A stretch of 56,553 nucleotides of DNA from contig NZ_HE611001.1 in the NCBI RefSeq assembly GCF_000285555.1, positions 102,640-159,192 on the forward strand. Reading direction: 5' to 3'. The position numbers and the translations under genes are program-made. Of this stretch, positions 1 to 8,754 are shown in pieces (positions within the stretch are counted from its first letter, which is position 1; each line of letters starts with the position of its first letter). Below the pieces are notes generated by a model. That model had not been told where the DNA came from, did not search any database, and saw only the letters and a program-made list of their open reading frames with translations. This DNA is from Kurthia massiliensis. GTDB taxonomy: Bacteria; Bacillota; Bacilli; Bacillales_A; Planococcaceae.

Positions 1-1386
1 CAAAATTTTTCCGGTACTATTTTTCGGTAACGTCTCGCGTTGAATAATGCGACGTGGACATTTATAACGTACGAGTTTTTGCGCGCAATACGCCTGTAGC
101 TTCACTTCATCTAACGGTTGTGCGCTAACGACGTACGCGACGACTTCTTCTTCCATCGACTGCCCCATTTTCCCGACGACTGCCACTTCTTGGACACCTG
201 GATATGTATAGAGCACTTCTTCGACTTCTTTCGGATACACGTTGTAACCACCTACGAGAATTAAATCTTTTTTCCGATCAATAATCGTCACATAACCATC
301 TTCATCTATCATCGCTAAATCCCCTGTACGTAAATAACCGTTCGCAAATGCATCTGCGGTTGCTTGTTCATTTTTGTAGTACCCTGTCATCACATTCGGT
401 CCACGAACGACAAGTTCTCCGATGCGTTTTGGTACTAACACATTTAACCCTTCATCGATAATCATTAATTCCACATTCGGAATACGCGTCCCGACAGTAC
501 CAATTTTTTCAGCACCTGGTGGATTAAAACACGTAACAGGTGATGCTTCTGATAAACCGTACCCTTCAGAAATCGATACGCCAAACCTTTCATAAAACAG
601 TGTATGAATTGCGCGCGGTAACGGTGAACCACCAGAAATGGCTAATCGTAATGACGACAAATTAGCCGCTTCTTGAAGTTGCGTCATATGGTTGTACATT
701 AGTGGTACCCCTGCAAACAATGTGACGCGATGCAGCGCGATATCGTGCAATACCGCCTTCGGACTAAAACGGCGGTGTAATACGAGCGTCGCACCGACGA
801 AAAGTGGTGCGTTGACAGCGACCGTTAATGCAAATACGTGAAACATTGGAAGCGTCACAAGCATTTTATCGTTCGGTTCGTATAAGAAAAATGTCGCAAC
901 ATCACGTGCATTGCTATATAAGTTGCCATGGCTTAACATCGCGCCTTTTGGTTGACCAGTCGTACCTGATGTATATAAAATGAGCGCCGTATCATCGCTT
1001 GCTAGTGGATGATGGTCGCAACTTGTCGGACGAATCGCTTCAAGTTGTGAAGCGATAACGTACGGCACTTCTAACGGTTGTTCACTAATTGCAAACACGA
1101 CATCGCCATCTCGCAATATAAATGCGCGCTCCGTTTCGGTGTAATCTGGATTAATCGGTATCGCTACTGCACCAATCGTCCAAATCGCATATAAACTTTC
1201 AATAAACAACCGATCATTATGCATACATAAAGCGACATGCGTATGCGGTTGAATGCCGCGCGTCACTAAATAAGATGCAATCGCTTCAATCCGCGCGTGC
1301 ATCGCTCCATATGTTACAACTTTCCCCTCATCAATTAACGCAGTACGCTCTACACGTTGCGAAAATAACTGTTGTCGTAAATTCAC
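1..1386 (-). CDS. lcfB: Long-chain fatty acid-CoA ligase, 3' end cut by the window edge
   Basis: This gene adenylates a fatty acid with ATP and transfers it to CoA, feeding beta-oxidation or lipid synthesis; the enzyme is cytosolic or membrane-associated. I translated 462 codons from a GTG at 1386, which is preceded by a GGGGTG ribosome site. The ANL-family motifs run in order: the P-loop-like YTSGTTGQPKG, the GYGLSEASP motif, YLRTGDLA, DRKKDLI, and near the window edge PKNSTGKIL with the catalytic lysine. Only the last few residues and the stop should be missing, because this lysine sits close to the end of the family. In B. subtilis lcfB (yhfL) lies near lplJ, as here. It is the last gene read leftwards and is separated from the upstream permease gene by a terminator. 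The acyl chain length cannot be told from sequence. Confidence 0.88.
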   Translation of the reverse strand, partial: MNLRQQLFSQRVERTALIDEGKVVTYGAMHARIEAIASYLVTRGIQPHTHVALCMHNDRLFIESLYAIWTIGAVAIPINPDYTETERAFILRDGDVVFAISEQPLEVPYVIASQLEAIRPTSCDHHPLASDDTALILYTSGTTGQPKGAMLSHGNLYSNARDVATFFLYEPNDKMLVTLPMFHVFALTVAVNAPLFVGATLVLHRRFSPKAVLHDIALHRVTLFAGVPLMYNHMTQLQEAANLSSLRLAISGGSPLPRAIHTLFYERFGVSISEGYGLSEASPVTCFNPPGAEKIGTVGTRIPNVELMIIDEGLNVLVPKRIGELVVRGPNVMTGYYKNEQATADAFANGYLRTGDLAMIDEDGYVTIIDRKKDLILVGGYNVYPKEVEEVLYTYPGVQEVAVVGKMGQSMEEEVVAYVVSAQPLDEVKLQAYCAQKLVRYKCPRRIIQRETLPKNSTGKIL

Positions 1387-1434
1387 AATCCGTCACCCCT
1401 TTTGTTGTATTATACAAAAAAAGGAATCGTTATA

Positions 1435-1467
1435 ACAAAAAAAGACGACCTTATGATAGGCCGTCTT
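1435..1467 (-). terminator. Rho-independent terminator after the Bce-type permease gene
   Basis: On the minus strand, AAGACGGCC pairs with GGTCGTCTT (one mismatch) around a short loop and is followed by a run of T. It lies 8 bases past the permease stop and ends the lplJ-bce transcript. Confidence 0.85.
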
Positions 1468-1474
1468 ATGTTCG

Positions 1475-3412
1475 TTATTTTAAATGCGCTAAATAACGCC
1501 AACGAATCATATAAAAATAGAGCAGTTGTAAGCCGGTCATCACACAGAACACCATAATCAATGTTTGCGCAATCGACATATCGGCAACACCTTCCCAAAA
1601 TACTTGTAAACCGATAAAAGCAAAACTACTATTGATGACAGCAACGCCCCACGGCAAGAAAAATTGAGGAATTAATTGACGATTGACGAGATGACGAATT
1701 TCACGATCCGTCACCCCCATACGACGTAACGTTGCATATTGTCGTTGGTCACCGTCTAAGTTCGCATACAATTTAAAGTAAATAAAACTACCCGCAGCCA
1801 TAAAGAATACCGATGATGCGAGAATACCAATAAACAAAATTAACGCAAATGTTGAACGTAGCACTTCGTAATCGATACCGGTGTTTTTATAATAAAACGG
1901 CAATACATTTTCGCTTCCAGAAATGAATGATTCCGTCATCAAGCGGTCTAACGACTGACCGACGTATTGTGTGTCTGTCCAATCTTCTAACGTGAAAGCA
2001 AACATTTTATCGACACGTCCATTGACATGATAACCGTCTTTATTGTAATACAGCTGATTGAAATCCTCCGTATCGACAATGATCGCATTAACGCCGAGTT
2101 CATCTTTCGAGAAAAATGTATTCGGATAGGCGCCTTTAATGCGAATGTCTACCCCATTTTCAACGAGCGTCGTTTGCACATCTTTGTTTTTTAACGACTC
2201 ATATGAATCGTACGAGTACGGTAAAAAGATCGCTTGCCCTCGTTTCAACTTCACCGTTTCTTCATCGAGCGCTTTCGCTAAGTCGTTAAATTGCGCCTCA
2301 CTTAGCACTTGAACGGCTTTATTTGTAGCTGATGACGTTTGTGGTTTCACGACGAGCGTTGTCATTTTGTACTCTAAACTTTTTTTATTCAACTCGCGCT
2401 GTAAACTAATAATATGTTGTCGTTCATAGCTGTTCCCGAGCTTACTAATGTAGAGCATATTCACTGGATTCAGTTGATGATATTGATGCGTAAATGCTGA
2501 CATCGAACCGAGTGTACCAATCGCTAAAAATGCGAGCGTCGACACGACAGACGATAAGAAAAACATTTTCGAATTTGCTTTTAACATTTTCGCATATTCA
2601 GACCATGCGAGTAAGTGATATTTACGCCAATATAAAAACTTCATTTTGCGTAGCAAGTCCACAATCATCAACGTCGAGTCAATGAAGAAAAAGTATGTCC
2701 CGACCGTCATAATGGGCGGTACGGCGAGCGATAAAAATAGTAAATTGTTTTTATCGACGTTTAACATCATATAATACGTCAAACCGAGCAATAAAAAACC
2801 TGTTAGTGCAGCTAGTTTTGAATAGTCTTCTGTCTGTTCTTCTTTCTCGGTACCTCGTAAAAGATGAATGAGCGCTTGGTCTTTAATCGTCCAAACGCTT
2901 AATTGTGACACGACGATAAAGAGCGTCGTAAACGTCATAATCGTCAGCGCAAACGGCTTCCATGAAAAATAAATCGGCAATGCGGAAATTTGTAAAATTT
3001 CACGAATGACCATAAAGAAAAATTTCGAAAATGCAAAACCGAATAAAATCCCAACGAACGTTGACGCCATTCCAATTAACATCGTTTCAAACGTGACGAG
3101 TTTATTAAGCTGTTGTTTTTCCATGCCGAGTTGCATTAAAATACCGAACTCTTTCGATCGCGCTTCTAAAAACGCTCGCATCGAATAAAATAAGAAAAAT
3201 AACATGAACAGCACTAAAATAATTTGGGCAATATACATACCGCGAAACGCGATATCAATCATAAATTCATTTTCAACGCGTGGATGATACATGAGCATTG
3301 AATAAATGAAAAATACCATGACCGATGATACACTCGCTAAAAAAAATGCTGCATAAATACGATAATTTCGGACAACATTACGATAAGCGAACTGACGAAA
3401 AGTCACCGACAT
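1475..3412 (-). CDS. Bce-type ABC transporter permease (FtsX-like)
   Basis: Membrane subunit of a BceAB-class exporter, which protects against cell-wall-targeting peptide antibiotics such as bacitracin and also acts as the stimulus sensor for its BceS-type kinase. The 645-residue length and layout fit BceB: four predicted membrane segments in the first 180 residues, more near 200-315, a large soluble extracellular loop at roughly 315-520, and three helices at the C-terminus. FtsX-like stretches flank the loop. The start at 3412 follows an AGGAGG site and overlaps the end of the ATPase gene by 35 bases, suggesting coupled translation. Regulator, kinase, ATPase and permease are contiguous. The actual peptide handled is unknown; in Bce systems specificity lies in the extracellular loop. 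The symbol is left empty because several paralogous Bce systems exist. Confidence 0.88.
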   Translation of the reverse strand: MSVTFRQFAYRNVVRNYRIYAAFFLASVSSVMVFFIYSMLMYHPRVENEFMIDIAFRGMYIAQIILVLFMLFFLFYSMRAFLEARSKEFGILMQLGMEKQQLNKLVTFETMLIGMASTFVGILFGFAFSKFFFMVIREILQISALPIYFSWKPFALTIMTFTTLFIVVSQLSVWTIKDQALIHLLRGTEKEEQTEDYSKLAALTGFLLLGLTYYMMLNVDKNNLLFLSLAVPPIMTVGTYFFFIDSTLMIVDLLRKMKFLYWRKYHLLAWSEYAKMLKANSKMFFLSSVVSTLAFLAIGTLGSMSAFTHQYHQLNPVNMLYISKLGNSYERQHIISLQRELNKKSLEYKMTTLVVKPQTSSATNKAVQVLSEAQFNDLAKALDEETVKLKRGQAIFLPYSYDSYESLKNKDVQTTLVENGVDIRIKGAYPNTFFSKDELGVNAIIVDTEDFNQLYYNKDGYHVNGRVDKMFAFTLEDWTDTQYVGQSLDRLMTESFISGSENVLPFYYKNTGIDYEVLRSTFALILFIGILASSVFFMAAGSFIYFKLYANLDGDQRQYATLRRMGVTDREIRHLVNRQLIPQFFLPWGVAVINSSFAFIGLQVFWEGVADMSIAQTLIMVFCVMTGLQLLYFYMIRWRYLAHLK

Positions 3413-4151
3413 GACCTCCTAAAAGGCTCAACACATTTAAAATGCGTTGGAAAAACGTTTGACGATGATCTTCGCGATAAATTTCATTGAAATATTCACC
3501 ATCTTTAATAAATAACACGCGGTCACAATAACTTGCCGCAATCGGATCATGCGTCACCATTACAATCGTCGTATGGTCACGCTTATTAATTTTCCCGAGC
3601 AGTTCTAACACATCCTTAGATGAATTAGAATCTAAATTCCCGGTCGGCTCATCTGCTAAAATGAGCGATGGCTTATGAATAAGAGCGCGACCAATAGCCG
3701 TTTTTTGCGCTTGCCCGCCTGAAATTTCGTTCGGCAAGCGGTGTAAAATTGAGTCTAAGCCGAGATGTTGTGCAAGTTCTTTCACACGCGCTTGCATCTC
3801 TTTCACATTCATATTGTCTAACGTTAATGGCAACACCATATTTTCTTCAACATTTAGCGTTTGCAATAAATTAAAATCTTGAAAAATAAAGCCGAGCTGA
3901 CGACGACGGAAAAAGGCCAAATCATTTTTCTTTAAACTATGTGGATTGACGCCGTCGACTAAAATCTCGCCAGCTGTCGGACGATCGACCGTCGAAATCA
4001 TATTCAGTAACGTCGTCTTTCCAGAACCAGAAGGCCCCATGACAGCGATAAACTCGCCCTTTTCAACTTCAAAACTTAATTGATTGACCGCACGATGTGT
4101 CACTTTACCTTCATATACTTTCGTTACATCATTAATCGTTAAAATCGCCAT
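3378..4151 (-). CDS. Bce-type ABC transporter ATP-binding protein
   Basis: ATPase partner of the permease that follows it. The 257 residues contain Walker A (GPSGSGKTT, about residues 39-47), a Q-loop (FIFQDFNLL), a signature of the form ISGGQAQK rather than the commoner SGGQQQR, Walker B (LILADEPTG) and the switch histidine (MVTHD). This matches the MacB/LolD/BceA group, which works with FtsX-type permeases. The start at 4151 has a strong AAGGAGG site. It lies 15 bases downstream of the kinase gene and overlaps the permease start, so all four genes appear to form one unit. The last 25 residues extend beyond the core fold, as in BceA proteins. Confidence 0.9.
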   Translation of the reverse strand: MAILTINDVTKVYEGKVTHRAVNQLSFEVEKGEFIAVMGPSGSGKTTLLNMISTVDRPTAGEILVDGVNPHSLKKNDLAFFRRRQLGFIFQDFNLLQTLNVEENMVLPLTLDNMNVKEMQARVKELAQHLGLDSILHRLPNEISGGQAQKTAIGRALIHKPSLILADEPTGNLDSNSSKDVLELLGKINKRDHTTIVMVTHDPIAASYCDRVLFIKDGEYFNEIYREDHRQTFFQRILNVLSLLGGHVGDFSSVRLS

Positions 4152-4166
4152 GAAAAGTCCTCCTTC

Positions 4167-5156
4167 CTATGACAGATTGAACGTCACCGTCACCGTTGTA
4201 CCGACATCGACTGTCGATGAAATCGTTAACGCATGACCGAGTTTTTGACAAATTTCATCTGCTAAATATAAGCCCATACCTGTTGATTCACCAGATTTAC
4301 GCCCATTTTCTCCTGTGAAAAATGCTTTCGTGACGCGTTTTAAATCTGTCGGTGGAATGCCAATCCCTTCATCACGCACGCTTAGCGATACTGTATCGGC
4401 TGTGACATCCGCCGTAATATATACTTTCTTCCCACTATCAAATGTGTATTTCACTGCGTTCGTAATAAACTGTCCGATAATAAATTTCATCCATTTTGAG
4501 TCCGTCGTCACCATTAAATTTTCTGGCAACGTCACACTCGGAAAGACACGATGCGTAATAAACAGTCGCTTATGTTGATTGACGACTGACATGACGAGTT
4601 GTTGCAAGTCGACTTTTTCGATATGCATATCTTCTTCGAACGTATCAAGACGCGCATTCATGAGTACCATTTCTAAGCCATGCTTCAGACGTTCGACTTC
4701 TTCTTGTACCCCTTTTTTATCAAGCGGTTCGTCATCTTGTAACATCAATTCTAATACTGAAAGTGGTGTTTTCATTTGATGTACCCATTGATTCATAAAT
4801 TGTAAATGACGATTTTGCGCTGCATAGAGCTCTTGCGCTTCTAATTGATAAATACGATACAGCTCATGAATGTATTCCTCGCTTTGGACATGTTCTGGAG
4901 ATTTCCCTGTCGATTGCAAAGCGTCTTCCATCTTTTGAGGGACATTCGTAATTTTTTTATAATATTGCTTGCGAATGACGTAACGCACAATTAAAAACGT
5001 ACCTGTTAATACGAGCGTAATGAGCATCGAATAAATAGCGGTATTCATATCGCGGAAACCGTCTAACCAATAGAGCAATAAAATAAACATGACGACAAAT
5101 ACTTCAAAAAAGACGATTGGTAAATGTTCACGAATAAAGAGCATCATAATTTGCAT
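4167..5156 (-). CDS. Intramembrane-sensing histidine kinase, BceS-like
   Basis: Membrane kinase of the Bce module. At 329 residues it is short. Two predicted membrane helices (about 13-30 and 41-58) have only a small extracellular turn between them, so there is no input domain of its own. This is the hallmark of kinases that read the flux of their partner transporter. The phosphoacceptor His126 sits in QWVHQMKTPLS. The ATPase domain shows NAVKYT (N box), DEGIGIP (G1) and GMGLYL (G2). The gene starts 2 bases after the regulator's stop codon, which implies translational coupling. Output should be phosphorylation of the preceding regulator. Confidence 0.9.
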   Translation of the reverse strand: MQIMMLFIREHLPIVFFEVFVVMFILLLYWLDGFRDMNTAIYSMLITLVLTGTFLIVRYVIRKQYYKKITNVPQKMEDALQSTGKSPEHVQSEEYIHELYRIYQLEAQELYAAQNRHLQFMNQWVHQMKTPLSVLELMLQDDEPLDKKGVQEEVERLKHGLEMVLMNARLDTFEEDMHIEKVDLQQLVMSVVNQHKRLFITHRVFPSVTLPENLMVTTDSKWMKFIIGQFITNAVKYTFDSGKKVYITADVTADTVSLSVRDEGIGIPPTDLKRVTKAFFTGENGRKSGESTGMGLYLADEICQKLGHALTISSTVDVGTTVTVTFNLS

Positions 5157-5158
5157 GA

Positions 5159-5866
5159 CTACACTTCCTCGCTACTCAATACAAAACGGTACCCAGCGCC
5201 ACGAACGGTTTCAATCGTCGACTGTACGTGATAATCGGCCAACTTTTTACGCACGCGCGTCATATTAACATTCAGCGTATTTTCATCAACAAACGCTTGA
5301 TCATCCCATAGTTCTTCTAATAAGCGTTCACGAGAAACGACTTTCGGTGAAGCGCCCATGAGCAATTCTAAAATGACACATTCTTTTTTCTGTAGTGCAA
5401 TGTGGTCGGTTTTCGTATGCAATTCCATTCGCTCTAAATAAAGCGTTAGTTGGCCTTGCTTAATCGTACGCTCTTCTTGCTTCGCCGCGTATTCTCCGTA
5501 CGTACGACGCAGCTGACTTTTAATTTTCGCGAGCACAATTTCATAATGAAATGGCTTCATAATAAAGTCATCGCCACCATTTTCAAGCGCAAAAATTTGA
5601 TCCATCTCGCCCGAACGTGCCGAAATATAAATAATTGGTACCGTCGTAAACTGACGTAGTTGACGGCACCAATAAAATCCATCATACGATGGCAAGTTTA
5701 TATCTAATAAGACGAGGTGAGGATCGAACGCTTTAAACGTTTCGATAATTTGATCGAAATGCTCCACTGTTTTTACTTCGTAATGATATTTGCGCAGCGT
5801 ATCCGCAAGCATCGAAGCAATTTTTATATCGTCTTCAACGATTAAAATACGGTGGGTGTTCATCAT
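5159..5866 (-). CDS. OmpR-family response regulator, BceR-like
   Basis: Transcription factor of the Bce module, 235 residues. The receiver domain (1-120) has acidic residues E11/D12/D13, phosphoacceptor Asp55 (LLDINLP) and Lys in IMKPF. A winged-helix DNA-binding domain fills 130-230 and ends with the typical VRGAGYRF. Two ATG codons stand together; the second (5863) is better spaced from AGGAGGGG, so the protein may start one residue later. It begins 15 bases after the lplJ stop with no terminator between, so it may be cotranscribed with the lipoate ligase. By family precedent it would activate the downstream ABC genes, but I did not find a convincing operator. Confidence 0.9.
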   Translation of the reverse strand: MMNTHRILIVEDDIKIASMLADTLRKYHYEVKTVEHFDQIIETFKAFDPHLVLLDINLPSYDGFYWCRQLRQFTTVPIIYISARSGEMDQIFALENGGDDFIMKPFHYEIVLAKIKSQLRRTYGEYAAKQEERTIKQGQLTLYLERMELHTKTDHIALQKKECVILELLMGASPKVVSRERLLEELWDDQAFVDENTLNVNMTRVRKKLADYHVQSTIETVRGAGYRFVLSSEEV

Positions 5867-5881
5867 TTCCCCTCCTAGTTG

Positions 5882-6874
5882 TTAATACAATAAATTAACG
5901 AAATCTTCGAGTGATGTTCCGCCGAAGTAGCGTGGGACGTCAATCGGTTTTAACGCCTCTATAATCGCTTCTTTTTCATAGCGCACACCAGTCAGTACTG
6001 TTTCAATGTCTACCATATCACCAATACCGAAGAAGTCGCCAAAAATATGAACGTTTTGCATGATGCCTTTGTTCACAGTTAAGCGTAAATCAATAAATCC
6101 TGAAGCGAATTTTTTCGAACGTTGAATGTTGAACTTCGGTGATTTACCATAGTTCCACTCCCATTTTTGATAACGTTCTTCTGAAATTTTGTGGATATTC
6201 GCCCAATCTTCTTCTGTTAAATCGTAATATTGAACGTTTTCTAAGCCACCGAAAATTGATTTTAAAATTTCTAAACGAAAATCTTCAACGGTCATCGATT
6301 GGTCTGCTAACATTTCTTTAACATTTGTGACGCGTGAACGCACAGATTTGATACCTTTAGATTCGATTTTTTCTTTTTTCGGACGTAACGCATTTACAAC
6401 TTCATCAATATTCGCGTCGAACATTAATGTGCCGTGGCTAAACATACGACCATTTTTTGAAAACATCGCATTCCCTGAAATTTTACGACCGTTCGCTAAA
6501 ATATCGTTACGACCTGATAGTTCTGAATCGATGCCCATATTTTTGAGTGCATCTACTACTGGTTGCGTGAACTTTTTAAAGTTTTGGAAGTTGTCGCCTT
6601 CGTCTTTCGTTAAGAAACTAAAGTTTAAGTTTCCTAAATCATGGTACACCGCACCACCACCTGATAAGCGACGTACGACGATAATGCCGTTTTCATCTAC
6701 GTAGTCGGTATTGATTTCTTCAACGGTATTTTGATTGCGACCGATGATGATAGATGGTTGATTAATGTAAAACAGTAATAACCCTTCATCTACATTTAAA
6801 TGGTTGAGTGCATATTCCTCAATCGCTAAATTAATGCGTGGATCGTGAATGCCTTTGTTGTCGATAAATAACAT
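5882..6874 (-). CDS. lplJ: Lipoate-protein ligase
   Basis: Attaches scavenged lipoate, through lipoyl-AMP, to a lysine of lipoyl domains (E2 subunits of 2-oxoacid dehydrogenases and GcvH). The 330 residues fit the LplA/LplJ length. Visible features are the RRLSGGGAVYHD motif (about 69-80) of the lipoate/biotin ligase fold, the GRNDILANGRKISGNA stretch containing the substrate-binding lysine, and the accessory C-terminal domain from about 240. The start at 6874 follows an AAAGGGAGGA site. It diverges from yhfH, as expected for the B. subtilis yhf region, and is the first gene of the run that continues into the Bce module. Confidence 0.92.
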   Translation of the reverse strand: MLFIDNKGIHDPRINLAIEEYALNHLNVDEGLLLFYINQPSIIIGRNQNTVEEINTDYVDENGIIVVRRLSGGGAVYHDLGNLNFSFLTKDEGDNFQNFKKFTQPVVDALKNMGIDSELSGRNDILANGRKISGNAMFSKNGRMFSHGTLMFDANIDEVVNALRPKKEKIESKGIKSVRSRVTNVKEMLADQSMTVEDFRLEILKSIFGGLENVQYYDLTEEDWANIHKISEERYQKWEWNYGKSPKFNIQRSKKFASGFIDLRLTVNKGIMQNVHIFGDFFGIGDMVDIETVLTGVRYEKEAIIEALKPIDVPRYFGGTSLEDFVNLLY

Positions 6875-6928
6875 GGAAAAAATCCTCCCTTTTTCAATCT
6901 ATAAATATTTTAACTTAATTTTGAATTT

Positions 6929-6958
6929 TTGTATTGACTTTTAATCTACTGTTATAAT
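6929..6958 (+). promoter_or_regulatory. Candidate sigma-A promoter for yhfH
   Basis: TTGTAT (6929-6934) and TATAAT (6953-6958) are separated by 18 bases; the -10 hexamer is a perfect match. A nearer TTGACT (6934-6939) would leave only 13 bases and is unlikely to be the -35. Confidence 0.6.
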
Positions 6959-7012
6959 ACAATTAGTTACATCAAATCAGTAATATAACAGAATTGAAGG
7001 AGGAGAAGTAAT

Positions 7013-7138
7013 ATGTTAGAAAACGTAGTAGAATTTTTCAAGAACTTACCAGAAAAGCATTGTGCAGAATGTGGTGAAAAAATTGAGGAACAAAGCGAGT
7101 GCTACGCTAACACTTGTGAAAAATGCAACTCTCTATAA
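7013..7138 (+). CDS. yhfH: YhfH family small zinc-ribbon-like protein
   Basis: A 41-residue protein whose translation I read directly: it begins MLENVVEFFKNLPEKHCAEC and ends with a second cysteine pair, TCEKCNSL. CxxC at 17-20 and CxxC at 35-38, plus Cys30, suggest a small metal-binding (zinc ribbon) fold. The start follows a very strong GAAGGAGGAG site and a good promoter. Its position divergent to the lipoate ligase matches yhfH of B. subtilis. The function is unknown in the family. It is monocistronic, with inverted repeats and a strong terminator downstream. Confidence 0.85.
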   Translation: MLENVVEFFKNLPEKHCAECGEKIEEQSECYANTCEKCNSL

Positions 7139-7199
7139 CCCTCAGACACTGATATTACTGCATTAATCGCTATCTTAATAGCTTTTAATATGCGCTCGT

Positions 7200-7228
7200 T
7201 CATAAACAGTTTGGACCATTGTTTATGA
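7200..7228. repeat. Inverted repeat downstream of yhfH
   Basis: TCATAAACA (7200-7208) and TGTTTATGA (7220-7228) form a perfect 9-bp stem with an 11-base loop. No T run follows, so it is not a classical terminator. Confidence 0.5.
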
Positions 7229-7250
7229 GTCTATAAGTAAATTGCTTAAC

Positions 7251-7286
7251 AAAAACGGACACGCCCCCAACGTGTCCGTTTTTCTT
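7251..7286. terminator. Bidirectional terminator after yhfH
   Basis: AAAAACGGACACG (7251-7263) and its exact complement (7271-7283) enclose a 7-base loop. The flanking A and T runs allow it to work for yhfH and for the convergent kinase gene. Confidence 0.85.
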
Positions 7287-7365
7287 TTTATACTAATACA
7301 GTTATGAAAAAGTAATACACTTTCTAATAATTTTTTGATTGAATCCACCTGTTATATTACATTAT

Positions 7366-8754
7366 TTAAATCATTTCTAATAGTGGTAAATACACCGTTA
7401 CCGTCGTGCCTTGTCCAACTGTACTATCAATCGTCCAATGACCATGATGTGCTGCGACTAATTGGGCCACAATGGATAATCCTAAGCCACTACCACCATC
7501 GCTCCGACTACGCGCTTTATTGACGCGATAAAATCGCTCCGCTACGTGCGGTAAATCCTCTGTCGGAATACCGATTCCATGATCTCGAACGATAATTTCA
7601 GCAAATGCACCGCTTTCTGTCGCACGTAACTCAATCGTGTGATGCGGTTCTGAATAGCGAATCGCATTTTCAATTAAATTGACGATAATTTGTTTCAACT
7701 TCTCATCATCTGCTTCTACGATCAACGATTCATCAAGCTGTACATCAAAAGTCATTTGACGGTCATGCGCACGCTGTGTCGCAATGGCAACCGATTCACG
7801 TAACGCTTCGGCTAGTACGAGTGGCTGTTTGTCGAGCTGTTCGATTCGTTCTGCACGCGATAGCTGTAATAGCTCTGTCGTTAATTTTTCCATACGCGTC
7901 GCTTCTTTTGAAATGAGCATCAATTTTTCTGTGCATTGTTCTTTCGGAATCATCCCTTTTGCGAGCGCTTCACTATAGCCTTTCACATAACTAATCGGCG
8001 TGCGCAATTCGTGAGAGACGTTTGCTAAAAACTGCTTCTGTTGTTCATCGCTCCGTTGAATAGAGGCTGCCATTTCGTTAAACGTTTTGGATAACTCGCC
8101 AATTTCATCTTGGGCGGTAATAGCGACGCGCGTATCATAATTTCCTTGTGCCATTTTGTGCGATGCTTGTTGAAGCTTTTTCAATGGCTTCATAATGACG
8201 TTAATTCCTTTCATCGTCAGCACAGTCATTAACGCTAAAAACGATAACGCTAACACAACAATGATTAAAATATCTTTCGCGGCGAGCTCTGTAATTTTCT
8301 CCAGCGGATAATACAAATAAATAATACCTTCTAAACGATTTTGATCGACGAGTGGTACGACGACAGAAATCACTTGGCGGTCAAAACGTTTTTCATATCC
8401 TTGCTTCGTTACCGTTTTCCCACTTAACAATTGCTTCCGTTCCTCAGAACCAATCAACGTATCATAATCGATATCAAACGGCACACAAGCACTAAGCTCA
8501 CGTGGGTTACGAACCGCAAACACATTCATATTCGAATACATGTTGTAGCGATCTACATCATCTACAAACGTATCGGTTACTTTCCCACCTTCATACGTAC
8601 CCGCTAGTTTCGTTCCGACTTCAATCATTGCACTTTCCGTATCTTCTACGTATAGACGTTCATACAAATAGTGCGTCATCCCATACATAAAGCACACTGT
8701 AAATACTAAAAAGGCGACGACGAGCAACCAAATTTTCGTCGACAGTTTCCGCAT
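7366..8754 (-). CDS. HAMP-domain sensor histidine kinase
   Basis: Transmembrane kinase of about 462 residues. Helix 1 (about 8-30) and helix 2 (about 160-185) flank an extracellular sensor region of about 130 residues. A HAMP linker (about 186-240), His248 in NVSHELRTPISY, and ATPase motifs NLIENAIRYS, DHGIGIP and GSGLGLS follow. The reading frame opens further upstream at a TTG (8790), but the ATG at 8754 overlaps the regulator's stop as TAATG and directly precedes the first membrane helix, so I prefer it. It is the last gene of a lipoprotein-regulator-kinase operon. The ligand is unknown; the sensor region is not one I recognise. Confidence 0.88.
   Translation of the reverse strand: MRKLSTKIWLLVVAFLVFTVCFMYGMTHYLYERLYVEDTESAMIEVGTKLAGTYEGGKVTDTFVDDVDRYNMYSNMNVFAVRNPRELSACVPFDIDYDTLIGSEERKQLLSGKTVTKQGYEKRFDRQVISVVVPLVDQNRLEGIIYLYYPLEKITELAAKDILIIVVLALSFLALMTVLTMKGINVIMKPLKKLQQASHKMAQGNYDTRVAITAQDEIGELSKTFNEMAASIQRSDEQQKQFLANVSHELRTPISYVKGYSEALAKGMIPKEQCTEKLMLISKEATRMEKLTTELLQLSRAERIEQLDKQPLVLAEALRESVAIATQRAHDRQMTFDVQLDESLIVEADDEKLKQIIVNLIENAIRYSEPHHTIELRATESGAFAEIIVRDHGIGIPTEDLPHVAERFYRVNKARSRSDGGSGLGLSIVAQLVAAHHGHWTIDSTVGQGTTVTVYLPLLEMI

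Noticed and set aside
6934..6939. TTGACT as the -35 of yhfH
   Set aside because: Only 13 bases separate it from TATAAT; TTGTAT five bases upstream gives an acceptable 18.
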